DNA of 64,000 nucleotides from Planctomycetaceae bacterium (GCA_013823135.1 PNLP01000033.1:1-64000), one strand, 5' to 3'. Shown: positions 16,143-25,224, numbered from the stretch's first letter. Numbers and translations are program-made. Notes: generated by a model from the sequence alone, not told the origin.

Positions 16143-16472
16143 ATGGGTGTTCGGGTCGAAGTCCGCGACGGGGAATCCGTCGAACAGGCGTGCAAGCGAT
16201 TCAACGAGTTGGTGAGGCGACACGGCCCGCCCGGGGCAGGTCGGAAACGCCCCAAGTGGCACAAGCAACCGCTCGATTACTACCTCAAACCTAGTGAGTT
16301 GGCCCGCCGCGACGAGTTACGCGACGCTTTTGAGACATACGCCGGAGAGTGTGCCCGCCGTCGGTTGGTCTGTGTCATCCATCGTCGAACCAAGCGGCGC
16401 AAGGAGCAGTTCGGGGACACCCCAGTGCTGACGAAGTACCCCATCCCTCGGCCCCTCCCCTGGTGGGCGTAG
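16143..16472 (+). CDS. Ribosomal protein S21-like protein with long C-terminal tail
   Basis: A 109-residue basic protein. Its N-terminus (VRVEVRDGESVEQACKRFNE) closely follows the opening of bS21, which binds the 30S platform near the anti-Shine-Dalgarno sequence. Normal bS21 is about 55-70 residues; here a tail of about 75 residues follows, with WHKQPLDYYLKPSE and a second basic cluster HRRTKRRKEQF. ATG 16143 lacks a clear ribosome binding site. It could be an S21 paralogue, a decorated S21, or an unrelated RNA-binding protein. Confidence 0.6.
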   Translation: MGVRVEVRDGESVEQACKRFNELVRRHGPPGAGRKRPKWHKQPLDYYLKPSELARRDELRDAFETYAGECARRRLVCVIHRRTKRRKEQFGDTPVLTKYPIPRPLPWWA

Positions 16473-16595
16473 ACTCATCTCTACAGCAGGTAACCGAAAA
16501 GCCTCATCGCGTTCGACACGTCTCTCGACATTCTAGCGCACGCGAACATCTCGACGCCATTGCGAATTGGCATTCCACCCTTGGGGATTTTGGCC

Positions 16596-16676
16596 GGTGA
16601 GCGGCGCACCGTAAGGTCGCCGGTGGTTTTCAAAAGCAGGATTAATCACCGGCGACCTTACGGTGCGCCGCTCGCC
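16596..16676. repeat. 30-base inverted repeat downstream of the S21-like gene
   Basis: Arms 16596-16625 and 16647-16676 pair with a single mismatch around a 21-base AT-richer spacer. It lies in the 308-base gap between the S21-like gene and the DUF1571 lipoprotein. Apart from it I see nothing defined in the gap. Confidence 0.85.
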
Positions 16677-16780
16677 AAAAAATCAAGCCGCACCCCTCCT
16701 GTGTTCTCCGCTTGCCAGGGTTGCCTAGCCGCGGTATGACCCCCGGCTATTCGGAGACCCGTCCCGGCACGGACACCGCA

Positions 16781-17971
16781 ATGAATCGCACAATCGCTCT
16801 CGTCGCTCTGGCGTCACTGCTCGTCGGCTGCACTCGATACAGCACCCGCGCGAACGGACCTTTCGCCAAGAAAACGAAGTCGAACCCGAACGCCGTGATC
16901 CCACCCGGACCGCCCGCGAATAACTCCCCGCTGGCGCTCGGGCCGACCACGCAACCGGAACCGCCACAACCGCCTGGCGCGGATCTCGTGATTCCGCCGC
17001 GAACGGGTGGCGTGGCCCGTGGAGTCGATCCGATCCCCGCTGCTCCGAGTGGCGACATTCTCCCCGCAGGGGGATTCCTCCCCGAAGACGCAGCCGCGTT
17101 CCCACCCAAGCGACGCCCTGAACCGCAGCCGGGTCAGCTTCCGTCGCCATTCGCCCCCAAGGAAGGTCCACAAACACAACCTGTTCAGCCCCAAGCTGTT
17201 CAGCCAACACCCAAGGCTCCGCCCGTTGAAACGGGACAGGCCGCGTTCGCTCGCAACATCACCGAGATCAAGAAGCTCACGGCTTTGGCGATCGCAAAGT
17301 GGAACACCGTGGACACTTACGAATCCGTGGTGACGCGGCGTGAGTTGTCGCCCGCGAAGGTGATGACCGAGGACGTGGTCTATTACCAGTTTCGCAAGGA
17401 ACCGATGGCCGTGTACATCCGTAACATCGGCGAGTCGGGAAAGGGCCGCGAGATTCTGTACAACCCCGCGAAGCACGGCGACAAGATTTACGCTGTTGTG
17501 GGGCAGGGCGACGAGAACTTTCTGTTCAAGGTGGGTTCGCGGGCTCCCGCTGTGTCGCCGGATATGCCACTGGTGAAGGACAAGAGCCGTTACGGCATCC
17601 GCGAAGCGGGATATGGCACACCAATCAACCGCGTGGCCATGTGGACCTCGAAGGTGGAATCCGGCAAGATGCCCGCCGACGCAATGACGTACCTTGGCAT
17701 CGTGAACCGCCCGGAGTTCTCGCGTCCCGTGGCCGGCGTGCAACTGAAGTTGCGCCCCGGCGACGACCCGTTGCTGCCCAACGGCGGCACCCGGCAGTGG
17801 TTCTACGACCGTGACGCGGATTCGCCGTCGTATGGGTTGCAGTTGCTGATCATCGCCACGGAGCCGAACGGCAAGGAAGTGGAGTATTACCTGTTCGAGA
17901 AGCTGAAGTTTAACATCAACTACCCGGAATCCGACTTCAACCCCGATCGCCTCAGCCCAAAGAAGAAGTGA
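16781..17971 (+). CDS. DUF1571-domain lipoprotein
   Basis: A 396-residue envelope protein. The signal ends LASLLVGC (Cys17 predicted lipidated). A long Pro-rich, low-complexity linker (about residues 25-150) follows, then a folded domain from about 165. The domain has TYESVVTRRE, VVYYQFRKEPMAVYI and GREILYNP, the pattern I associate with DUF1571, a planctomycete-enriched domain of unknown function. ATG 16781 starts the signal peptide; the 23 codons of open frame before it do not look translated. The Pro-rich linker probably spans the periplasm or connects to other envelope components. Confidence 0.82.
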   Translation: MNRTIALVALASLLVGCTRYSTRANGPFAKKTKSNPNAVIPPGPPANNSPLALGPTTQPEPPQPPGADLVIPPRTGGVARGVDPIPAAPSGDILPAGGFLPEDAAAFPPKRRPEPQPGQLPSPFAPKEGPQTQPVQPQAVQPTPKAPPVETGQAAFARNITEIKKLTALAIAKWNTVDTYESVVTRRELSPAKVMTEDVVYYQFRKEPMAVYIRNIGESGKGREILYNPAKHGDKIYAVVGQGDENFLFKVGSRAPAVSPDMPLVKDKSRYGIREAGYGTPINRVAMWTSKVESGKMPADAMTYLGIVNRPEFSRPVAGVQLKLRPGDDPLLPNGGTRQWFYDRDADSPSYGLQLLIIATEPNGKEVEYYLFEKLKFNINYPESDFNPDRLSPKKK

Positions 17972-18328
17972 TGGATAATTGAGAGTCATCATCTCACTGG
18001 TGCGGCAGGTGAAGAATGCCTGCCCCACCAAACCCAATCTGGGTGGATTCCTAGCCGGGTGTGTTTGCTCAAGAATGTGCTTCTCCCAATCCTGCCTGCC
18101 AGCCTGTCAGCCGGATTTGACCCCCTGACAGGTTCCATCCCCCAATTCGCCTTCCAGGCGCACTTGATTTCCACCTCGCATCTCGCGTATTGTGCATAAG
18201 TTACCGCCGAGAACTGTCCCTCTCCAACGGTCCGGCATTCCCTTTGCAGTTCCCAATTTACGTAAAAGCCTCCGCTGGCGAGCGGGTCGGTCGGTTCACC
18301 GATCGTACCCCTGATGCGGGAGGGCGGT
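17972..18328. other. Intergenic region without recognised gene
   Basis: 357 bases between the DUF1571 gene and the receiver gene. A short hairpin (CCTGTCAG at 18103-18110 with CTGACAGG at 18125-18132) may end the upstream transcript. No convincing open frame or promoter was seen. Confidence 0.5.
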
Positions 18329-18826
18329 ATGGTTACCGAAGCACCACACACTGAGTCTGGCAACGCTCCCGAACTCCGCCATCGGTTTTCGATCCTCATT
18401 GCGGACGATGACCGAGGCAATCGGGAAGCGCTTGGCGAAGTTCTCGAGAACCAGGGCTTCCGGACCGTTCTCGCCGAGGATGGCGGGCGGGCCGTCGAAC
18501 TGGTGCAGGTGGAACTCTTTCACCTCATCCTGTTCGACATGAACATGCCCAGGCTCACGGGACTCGAAGCCGTTGCCGTTATTCGTCAATCGCTCGACCG
18601 GATTCTTCCGGCTGTACTCATGACGGCCGACGCGAACAACGATTTGATTCGCCGTGCGTTCCAGGCCCAGGTATTCAGCGTCATTCCGAAGCCCGTGAAT
18701 ACGAACATCGTGCTGAACACGCTGTCCCGTGCGCTGGCCAAGGTCTACGGCGTAACGTGGCCGAACCCGACAACACCAGATGACCACGGGGATAAACCCC
18801 GTGGCACGCCCGTACCGCCTACGTAA
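18329..18826 (+). CDS. Single-domain response regulator (receiver only)
   Basis: A 165-residue receiver-domain protein. The acidic pair is in IADDD (residues 25-28), the phosphoacceptor Asp70 in LFDMNMPRLTG, Thr99 in LMTAD, and Lys121 in IPKPV. No output domain follows, so it probably acts by protein contact or in a phosphorelay. ATG 18329 has GGGAGGG 5 bases ahead and is preferred to ATG 18314. The last ~15 residues, including HGDKPRG (153-159), are encoded by a dispersed palindrome (18784-18804), so the C-terminal tail looks acquired. No kinase is adjacent. GroES starts 31 bases after the stop. Confidence 0.9.
   Translation: MVTEAPHTESGNAPELRHRFSILIADDDRGNREALGEVLENQGFRTVLAEDGGRAVELVQVELFHLILFDMNMPRLTGLEAVAVIRQSLDRILPAVLMTADANNDLIRRAFQAQVFSVIPKPVNTNIVLNTLSRALAKVYGVTWPNPTTPDDHGDKPRGTPVPPT
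18784..18804. repeat. Palindrome family P3 (CCACGGGG-N5-CCCCGTGG) inside a coding end
   Basis: A perfect 8-base-arm palindrome with loop ATAAA, translated as HGDKPRG near the C-terminus of the receiver protein. Identical arms occur at 36872-36892 and 54055-54075. Confidence 0.85.
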
Positions 18827-18857
18827 GTTGAAATTGACCTCCAAGGAGAATGGACCG

Positions 18858-19145
18858 ATGAAGATTGTCCCGCTGAACGAAAAGATCCTCGTGGAACGTA
18901 TGGAAGCCGACGACAAGACGGCTGGCGGGATCATTCTGCCGGACGCCGCCAAGGAGAAGCCCAAGCAAGGCAAGATCCTGGCCGTCGGCGAAGGGAAGCC
19001 ACTGGAGAACGGCAAGCGAGCCGCCTTCCAGGTGAAGGTCGGCGACCGCGTGCTGTTCACGTCCTACGCCGGGAACGAAGTCGTTCACGAAGGCAAAGAG
19101 TTCCTCATCATGACCGAGGATGATATCCTCGCAGTCGTCGATTGA
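18858..19145 (+). CDS. groES: Co-chaperonin GroES
   Basis: The lid of the GroEL folding chamber, 95 residues. It has the N-terminal strand KIVPLNEKILVERMEADDKTAGGIILPDAAKEKP (mobile loop around residues 15-33) and the C-terminal FLIMTEDDILAVV typical of the family. AGGAGA lies 9 bases before ATG 18858. No groEL follows in the window; planctomycetes often carry several groES/groEL genes at separate loci, so this may be a stand-alone copy. Confidence 0.95.
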   Translation: MKIVPLNEKILVERMEADDKTAGGIILPDAAKEKPKQGKILAVGEGKPLENGKRAAFQVKVGDRVLFTSYAGNEVVHEGKEFLIMTEDDILAVVD

Positions 19146-19170
19146 GTGAGGTCCAAGACAAAAGCAGTTT

Positions 19171-19348
19171 GATCCGCAGATTACACAGATGGACACAGAT
19201 TTTAAGACAGAGGGGCAAAGAAGAGTTGTGTTCAAAACACCGCTCTCTCTGACTTGGTTTTGAAATCTGTGTAATCTGCGGATCACTCTTTTCATTCTGA
19301 TCCTCTTCATCCGCGGTCTTATCCGCGAAATCCGCGTGCCATTGCTTC
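19171..19348. repeat. Inverted repeat family P10, copy 1
   Basis: A perfect 20-base inverted repeat (19171-19190 with 19265-19284) surrounds an 74-base spacer. The flank at 19329-19348 (ATCCGCGTGCCATTGCTTCG) recurs exactly at 28530-28549, together with TGATCCTCTTCAT, so this is a second dispersed element. It lies downstream of groES. The whole gap to the RRM gene (19146-19662) otherwise holds only the promoter noted below. Confidence 0.75.
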
Positions 19349-19503
19349 GTTTGCACAGTCGCCGTTTGCCACACGCTGTCGTAAACTGATGGAACACGAG
19401 TGCTCGCAAGAGACTCGCGACGGTCCGAACAACTCAATTTCCTTCACACGATCACGTTACGGGTGTTCCCGTCCGAATTTCGTTCTGTTCGCAAGGAAAA
19501 GTC

Positions 19504-19531
19504 TTGCGAGAGCGATTATGCGGTTTATATT
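19504..19531 (+). promoter_or_regulatory. Likely sigma-70-type promoter of the RRM gene
   Basis: TTGCGA (19504-19509), 16 bases, then TATATT (19526-19531). Transcription would start near 19538, giving a 5' leader of about 125 bases before ATG 19663. Long leaders are usual for cold-regulated RNA-binding proteins, so the leader might be regulatory. Confidence 0.5.
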
Positions 19532-19662
19532 ACAGGCACTTTTACCGTGTCGCCTGACGCGGCAAGTGAGTGCTTGGACAATCCCGCGGTGAGTACCAGT
19601 TCGAGTGGTCGGACAGGGCCTGGGATGCTGCCGGCACGCAGCACGCAGAGTTCGGGTTTCGC

Positions 19663-20052
19663 ATGCCTACCAACATCTACGTCGGTAACCTTCCCTGGTC
19701 CACCACGACGGACGAGCTGTACGCGATGTTTCAGCAGTACGGAGCGGTGACACGTGCTCAGGTCGTGACAGACCGAGAAACCGGTCGGTCGCGAGGCTTT
19801 GGGTTCGTTGAAATGCCCAACGAAGCCGAGGCAAACGCAGCAATCGCCGCACTGAACGAACAACCCATGAACGGCCGACCGCTCACCGTGAACATCGCCA
19901 AGCCCCGCGAGGCCGGAGGTGGTGGCGGCGGAGGTTACGGGGGTGGAGGCGGCCGGCGAGGCGGTGGTGGCGGTGGTCCCCGTGGCGGCGGCGGAGGCGG
20001 CTACGGCGGCGGGTATGGTGGGGGCTACGGTGGCGGTGGCGACCGATACTGA
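19663..20052 (+). CDS. Glycine-rich RNA-binding protein (single RRM)
   Basis: A 129-residue protein with one RNA recognition motif and a Gly-rich tail. RNP2 is NIYVGNLPW (residues 4-12) and RNP1 is RGFGFVEM (about 44-51), with the aromatic residues that stack on RNA. The last ~45 residues are GGGGGYGGG-type low complexity ending DRY, as in cyanobacterial and planctomycete Rbp proteins. Such proteins bind single-stranded RNA and often respond to cold. ATG 19663 was chosen because the RRM starts at residue 3; no good Shine-Dalgarno is visible. It is followed by infA 105 bases on. Confidence 0.93.
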   Translation: MPTNIYVGNLPWSTTTDELYAMFQQYGAVTRAQVVTDRETGRSRGFGFVEMPNEAEANAAIAALNEQPMNGRPLTVNIAKPREAGGGGGGGYGGGGGRRGGGGGGPRGGGGGGYGGGYGGGYGGGGDRY

Positions 20053-20157
20053 ACCCACGATCGATAATTCTCACGCCCGGTGGACCTCGGACCCATCGGG
20101 CGTCGGTCATTCCGAAGACTTCTCACATTCACCACAGAGGTTCCGCGAGAATCGAGT

Positions 20158-20385
20158 ATGCCGAAGGAAGATGCGATTGAGGTCGAAGGGCGGGTCAAGG
20201 AAGCCCTGGCCAACACGCAGTTTCGCGTCGAACTTGATATCGGTGGCGAGGTCATTGCCCATGTCGCGGGTAAGATGCGCAAGAACTTCATCCGCATCAT
20301 TCCGGGTGATCGGGTCAAGGTGGAGATTTCGCCGTACGACCTGACACGGGGCCGAATTACGTACCGCGGCCGTTTCGGACAGTGA
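20158..20385 (+). CDS. infA: Translation initiation factor IF-1
   Basis: A 75-residue S1/OB-fold protein that binds the ribosomal A site during initiation. Characteristic stretches are MPKEDAIEVEGRVKEALANT, GKMRKNFIRIIPGDRV and DLTRGRITYRGR. ATG 20158 with GAGAATCGAG ahead; the longer frame from 20080 is not conserved. It is not within a ribosomal protein operon here. Confidence 0.97.
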   Translation: MPKEDAIEVEGRVKEALANTQFRVELDIGGEVIAHVAGKMRKNFIRIIPGDRVKVEISPYDLTRGRITYRGRFGQ

Positions 20386-20517
20386 GTGAATCTTGAGTTA
20401 ATCTTTCCAAATTCAGTGGATTTTTCTTGACCCTCGGCCGTCTCTCCGGCAATCTATCCCCGTCGCCTCAGGATGGGCGAGCACTCAAATCTCGATTGAC
20501 CAGGGAGGGTCACAACC

Positions 20518-20790
20518 ATGTTGATTCAAACAGAATCCCGCGCTCAAGGCTGGCGTGCCGTGGTCGTGTTCGACGACCGCCCGGACGCACTGATCTTTGT
20601 TGGCCGCTCGTCCACCCACATTCGCCAGGAATACGTCGAAGCGTACAACGAACTCCTCGACGACGAAGAACGCGAACACGCCACCGCAATCCAGCTTCAA
20701 CAGTGGAGCGGCGCTCCCGATGCTGGCCGCTGGGTACTGAAGAACACGCTCAAGGTTCCCACCACCGCGAAGCTCCGCCTTGTTGCGTGA
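20518..20790 (+). CDS. Conserved-looking protein of unknown function, 90 residues
   Basis: A small soluble protein with mixed charge. It starts at ATG 20518 behind GGGAGGG, a good ribosome binding site. It opens with two likely strands (GWRAVVVFDDRPDALIFVGR), followed by an acidic helix (NELLDDEEREHATAIQLQQW). There is no signal peptide, metal motif or recognised domain. A possible promoter TTGACC-N17-CAATCT lies at 20427-20455. It precedes another unknown gene at 21036 in the same direction. Confidence 0.7.
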   Translation: MLIQTESRAQGWRAVVVFDDRPDALIFVGRSSTHIRQEYVEAYNELLDDEEREHATAIQLQQWSGAPDAGRWVLKNTLKVPTTAKLRLVA

Positions 20791-21035
20791 GTCACGGCAA
20801 AGTCAGCAACAGATTGCAGACGGGCCACCCAACGATCCAACGATGACACGCGTCGTCGGGGGTCATTCGGCGGCCCGCTCCACTTCTCAACCTCATTTCT
20901 CCATTCCACATAGACCACCGGCCTTGCAAGAGACTGCCCAGAACCGAACAATGATCTTGTGTGCCGTGTCCCTCCCTCTGCCCGCGTACGAGCGGACCGG
21001 TCCCACACAGCGCTGACGACCACGAGGATACAGCC

Positions 21036-21779
21036 ATGAACTCCTACGCCTCGCTCTGCGACGACTTCGGGGTTTCGACATACGTCCACAGTAAGCTCGA
21101 AATGCCAACCGGTCGGGAAACCGTCCTCCATTTCTTCGAAGCGATCCAGAAGGCATTCCCGAAGATGACGGAATTCGAGAAGCGTTCCGACGACGAATTC
21201 TTGCTCGAAGAAGACCGCGACTCGGGGAGCTATCGCTGGTCGTCGCTCGACAAGCGCCGCCTCTGCTCGGGTTTCGTGAACCCGCCAAGCCTCGACGACG
21301 CCGACGCCCACAACGAACGGATCCTCGAACTCGCTCCGTTCCACCTGGACCTCTCCGGGATGCAAACCGAGTCGATGGACGTGCTGTACTACTTCGACTT
21401 CCTCTATCAGGGGAACCACGACGAGGTCGTAGCCGAGGCGCTCGCGACCGGCACGCCACTCGAAGGACTGGCCCAGATGCCTGCGGCCCGCGTGCTGCAC
21501 TACCAGCCCACATTGATGATGTCGCTCGACGACGCCTGCCAGCTTCAGTGCCGCCTGAGTGTCGAGACCCGCACCACCGCGTATCAGGTACGAACGGGGA
21601 ACTTCTCGGAGACGCCAATCTCGGTGTACTTCACAGTGCGGCAATTCTGGGGGAAGCAACCGTTCAAGACCTTCGCGGACTCGTACCACAACCAGCGCCG
21701 CATCCTCGACGAACTGGTGAACAGCTACGTGATCCCAAACGTGATTAGCCCCCTGGCGAAAACCATCAGCGCGAAGTGA
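21036..21779 (+). CDS. Protein of unknown function, 247 residues
   Basis: ATG 21036 with GAGGAT ahead. The product is soluble and acidic in its first half (KRSDDEFLLEEDRD) and rich in aromatic residues (LYYFDFLYQGNHDE, VYFTVRQFWGKQPF). I recognise no catalytic motif, signal peptide or membrane segment. Codon usage looks like its neighbours. The preceding unknown gene may be linked to it functionally, but 245 bases separate them. Confidence 0.75.
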   Translation: MNSYASLCDDFGVSTYVHSKLEMPTGRETVLHFFEAIQKAFPKMTEFEKRSDDEFLLEEDRDSGSYRWSSLDKRRLCSGFVNPPSLDDADAHNERILELAPFHLDLSGMQTESMDVLYYFDFLYQGNHDEVVAEALATGTPLEGLAQMPAARVLHYQPTLMMSLDDACQLQCRLSVETRTTAYQVRTGNFSETPISVYFTVRQFWGKQPFKTFADSYHNQRRILDELVNSYVIPNVISPLAKTISAK

Positions 21780-21949
21780 CGAGAGTGTGCAAGGACGCAT
21801 TCAGTTTTCGGGCTAGCCTGCAACCCGACTTCGAGCTGCGGTATCCCGGAGATATCGCGGGCATCTGCATTTCCGCCCTCATGCGAAATGAATTTTGGCA
21901 TTTTGTCTTACATAAATAACAATGTTGATCCTGCTGGGTTGGAAACTCG

Positions 21950-21978
21950 TTGACAGATCGAATGACCGTCGAGATACT
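21950..21978 (+). promoter_or_regulatory. Sigma-70-type promoter upstream of the LRR kinase
   Basis: A consensus -35 TTGACA (21950-21955), 17-base spacer, then GATACT (21973-21978). The predicted transcript starts near 21985, about 140 bases before the kinase start. The rest of 21780-22126 has no gene; bases 21880-21930 are unusually AT-rich for this window. Confidence 0.6.
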
Positions 21979-22126
21979 GACTGTCCAGCAACGTGACACT
22001 TACTTTGGACTTGGTGCTAATTTGGTCACTCGATCGCGTGACTGATTCCGGCCAGTTGTGCCTCCACCTTTGCTGTCGCCAAGTTCATGCAGAGACCGAC
22101 GCTGCGACCCCCCTCGGAGTGCGATT

Positions 22127-24229
22127 GTGCGTGACCCGGATCCAATCGTCGAAACCAACCTCTCCGCTGATGCAGTAACACGAGAACCCAACCTCGATGT
22201 CACGCTCACACAGGACTCAGTGCATCTTGCAGCTGTGTTGGCGGAGGCCAAAACCGCTTCGGCACCTTTTCAGGCAGTTCCAAACTCGCTCGGGGGTTAT
22301 CGAATCGAGCAGCTGCTTGGCGAAGGGGGAATGGGCGCGGTCTACCTCGCGCGGGATGAACAACTCAGCCGACCGATTGCAATCAAGACAATCAAGCCAT
22401 TGCACACCCACCCGGCGTCGATCGCCCGCTTCCTGCGGGAAGCCCGCGCGTCTGCCAGGATTGACCACGATAATGTCGTTCCAATCTGGCATGTGGGAAC
22501 GGATGCCGACATCCCCTTCATCGCGATGCCGTTGCTCCGGGGTGAGTCGCTCGCAACTCGCCTTGAGCGCGATCCTGTACAGTCGGTAACTGTTGCTGTG
22601 AAGATTGGACGGGAAACTGCGGAAGGGCTGGCGGCAGCTCATGCACTGGGGATTACCCACAGGGATATCAAGCCCGCCAACCTCTGGTTAGAAGCACCGC
22701 CAATCGGAACACTGCTACCCGAGATCGGATTCACGCGAGTCAAGATACTCGACTTCGGGCTCGCCCGGATCTCGGATGATATCCAGCTCACGGCAGAAGG
22801 TGCAACCATGGGCACCCCAGCCTACATGAGTCCGGAGCAAGCCAAGGGCGAGGCGGTTGACCATCGCACAGACCTGTTCAGTCTTGGATCGGTTTTGTAC
22901 CGCATGCTGACTGGGATACTACCGTTCCCGGGATCGAACACCCTTGCTGTGCTGTCTGCCCTTGCGAGCGACATCCCGCCTCCTGTCGCTTCGGTGAACG
23001 CTGAAGTGCCGCCTGCGCTCGCCGGGTTGATCGATCGACTGCTATCGAAAGACCCGAATGACCGTCCAGCGTCAGCTCGAGAGGTCGCCGATTGCCTCGC
23101 GAACCCTGACCTGCTTGTCGAGCGACCTCACACCCCAACCTCTGCTCACGCACGCAGACCTCCGATTCTGACCCGGCGCTGGAAGATCATCGGCACCGCC
23201 ATTGGGGTTATCGTCCTACTCCCGACTGGGATCGTTCTGCTCGATTCAAAAGTGCCGCCTGCTCGCACCCCTGCGTCCGAACCAGTTGCCTCGCCACATT
23301 CCGAGGCCGTTAAGCCCAACATTGTTCCGCAGGTCACAGACTCAACGAAAGAACGACAGGCCGCTGAGTGGGCTGTCAAAACCGGAGCGATCGTTAGCGT
23401 TAATTACTCGAATGGCACCGGAAAGATGGTGACCAAGGTGGAGGAGGTTCCGTCCCAACCATTCCGGGTGACCAGCATCACGTTCGGCTCCAATTCGAGT
23501 CCAGTTACCGATGAAGGAATCAAAAATCTCCGCGGGCTCAGTGGGATTACCCATCTTCACCTGTCGCCATACACTTCGAAAGTAACCGACGCGGGGGTGG
23601 AGAATCTCGCTGGTCTCGCCAGCTTGACAGATCTTCATTTGGCCGGGGACGCGACGGAGAAGTGTATCGGGTTGCTCACACGCTTACCCGCGCTCAGGAA
23701 CCTGTCGCTCCCGCAAACCGCATCCTCGGATGAAAGCCTTCGCCAACTCGCAACACACAGCGGACTACAGACCCTGCGACTGATCGGCGGAGGGCGTAAG
23801 ACGGTGACAGACGAAGGACTGAAGCACCTCACCGGAATGGCAGGGTTAAAGGAATTGAGCCTGCGCATGACGCGAGTCACCGGAACCGGTCTATCGTCTT
23901 TGGCAGGGTTGCGGTGCCTGACCCAACTCGACCTGTCCGACAATCCTCTTACCGCTGAGGGGTTCAAGAATCTGGCACAGTTACATACCGTTGAGCAAAT
24001 TTGGTTGAACGGTGTGTTGGTAAATCACGAAAGCCTGGCTGATGTTGCCAAGTTGCCAAATCTGACCATGCTGTCACTCCGAAACACCCCATTGACTGAC
24101 GATTGGCTCGTGGTGCTGGTGGAGGCCAAGAAACTTAAGGACCTCGATGCGACTGCAAGCAAGGTGACAGCGAGTGGGATCGAGGCGTTTCGCAAGAAGT
24201 TACCGAACTGCAACGCGGCTGGTCCCTGA
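22127..24229 (+). CDS. Membrane Ser/Thr protein kinase with extracytoplasmic LRR domain
   Basis: A 700-residue receptor-like kinase. The kinase domain spans about residues 55-320: Gly loop GEGGMGAVYLARDE, Lys in IAIKTIK, catalytic HRDIKPAN, DFG in KILDFGLAR, and MSPEQ. One membrane helix (IIGTAIGVIVLLPTGIVLL) follows at about 355-375. The C-terminal part carries roughly nine leucine-rich repeats of the type L-x2-L-x2-L-x-L-x-n-T-x-T/V-D-x-G. The start is GTG 22127 with GGAG 9 bases ahead; GTG 22058 is possible but adds unstructured residues. The DUF1559 prepilin gene begins 29 bases after the stop, so the two may be co-transcribed. LRRs probably sense a ligand outside the cytoplasm. Confidence 0.93.
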   Translation: MRDPDPIVETNLSADAVTREPNLDVTLTQDSVHLAAVLAEAKTASAPFQAVPNSLGGYRIEQLLGEGGMGAVYLARDEQLSRPIAIKTIKPLHTHPASIARFLREARASARIDHDNVVPIWHVGTDADIPFIAMPLLRGESLATRLERDPVQSVTVAVKIGRETAEGLAAAHALGITHRDIKPANLWLEAPPIGTLLPEIGFTRVKILDFGLARISDDIQLTAEGATMGTPAYMSPEQAKGEAVDHRTDLFSLGSVLYRMLTGILPFPGSNTLAVLSALASDIPPPVASVNAEVPPALAGLIDRLLSKDPNDRPASAREVADCLANPDLLVERPHTPTSAHARRPPILTRRWKIIGTAIGVIVLLPTGIVLLDSKVPPARTPASEPVASPHSEAVKPNIVPQVTDSTKERQAAEWAVKTGAIVSVNYSNGTGKMVTKVEEVPSQPFRVTSITFGSNSSPVTDEGIKNLRGLSGITHLHLSPYTSKVTDAGVENLAGLASLTDLHLAGDATEKCIGLLTRLPALRNLSLPQTASSDESLRQLATHSGLQTLRLIGGGRKTVTDEGLKHLTGMAGLKELSLRMTRVTGTGLSSLAGLRCLTQLDLSDNPLTAEGFKNLAQLHTVEQIWLNGVLVNHESLADVAKLPNLTMLSLRNTPLTDDWLVVLVEAKKLKDLDATASKVTASGIEAFRKKLPNCNAAGP

Positions 24230-24258
24230 GTTTACCAATCGCACCCTTGGAGGATGAT

Positions 24259-25098
24259 ATGACTCGCCCTAATCAACTTTGGTGCCTTCGGTTCCGGGCC
24301 TTCACGCTGATTGAACTTCTTGTCGTGATCGCGATCATCGCGATCCTGATCGGATTGCTCCTCCCTGCCGTTCAAAAGGTGCGCGAGGCCGCGGCACGGA
24401 TTCAGTGCAACAACCAGCAGAAGCAACTGGCGCTCGCATGTCACAACATGCACGACCAATACAACATCCTTCCATCCGTATGGGGAAAGTTTCCTTCCGC
24501 ATCGGCGGCAGCCGACACCCCTCTGTTCTACCACCTCCTCCCGTTCGTCGAACAACAGAATGTGTACAACCTGGGGTTCGATGCGTGCAAACAGTCCGTC
24601 ATCAAGCTCTGGTCCTGTCCGTCCGATACGAGTAACCCGACGAGCATGACACCGGCAGTGGTCAATTATGGGTCCACGGTGAGTTACATTGCCAACTGGC
24701 GAGTGTTCAGTGGGTCGGCAAACCAAGGAAACCCAACACCTGCATCGTGCCGCATACCCGCTTCCTTCGGAGACGGCACATCAAACACGCTCTTGTTCTC
24801 GGAGAGTTATCAGCAGTGTAACTCGACCTATCTTTACTGGGGTTACAACGGTTGCCCGACGAACTATTTCCGCCACCCACCTTCGTGGTCGACCGCGAGC
24901 TTTTACACCAGTACCCCGACCACTTGCTCGGCCTACGCCGCGAACACTCCACACGGGAATGTGATCGTGGCTGCTCTCGCTGATGGTAGTGTTCGCACGA
25001 TTGCGAAGTCCGCAGCAGACACGACACTCGCCTCAGGTGCCACAATCTGGTACGCTCTGACCACTCCGGCTGAGGGTGAAGTCTTCTCAGTTCCCTGA
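24259..25098 (+). CDS. DUF1559 protein with prepilin-type N-terminus
   Basis: A 279-residue type II secretion/pseudopilin-like protein of the planctomycete DUF1559 group. The cleavage/methylation signal is FRAFTLIELLVVIAIIAILI, followed by LLPAVQKVREAAARIQC, which is diagnostic. The body is rich in Asn, Ser, Tyr and has several Cys pairs, as expected outside the cytoplasm, and ends with the H-G-x-x-VALADGS-like segment (HGNVIVAALADGS). TTGGAGGAT precedes ATG 24259. Its partner LRR kinase lies just upstream. Confidence 0.95.
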   Translation: MTRPNQLWCLRFRAFTLIELLVVIAIIAILIGLLLPAVQKVREAAARIQCNNQQKQLALACHNMHDQYNILPSVWGKFPSASAAADTPLFYHLLPFVEQQNVYNLGFDACKQSVIKLWSCPSDTSNPTSMTPAVVNYGSTVSYIANWRVFSGSANQGNPTPASCRIPASFGDGTSNTLLFSESYQQCNSTYLYWGYNGCPTNYFRHPPSWSTASFYTSTPTTCSAYAANTPHGNVIVAALADGSVRTIAKSAADTTLASGATIWYALTTPAEGEVFSVP

Positions 25099-25138
25099 AT
25101 CCTCGCTGCGAGTCGGGATATTGAAGATCCGTGTTCAG

Positions 25139-25174
25139 CGCCCGCGGGTAGCCATCCGCGGGCGTTGTTCGTTT
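25139..25174 (+). terminator. Rho-independent-type terminator after the DUF1559 gene
   Basis: Stem CGCCCGCGG (25139-25147) / CCGCGGGCG (25156-25164) with an 8-base loop, followed by the T-rich tail TTGTTCGTTT. It ends the kinase-prepilin unit. Confidence 0.75.
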
Positions 25175-25224
25175 GATGACTTCACTCCCATCGCTTTTCT
25201 ACCACGCACCCAGGCGGCACATCC

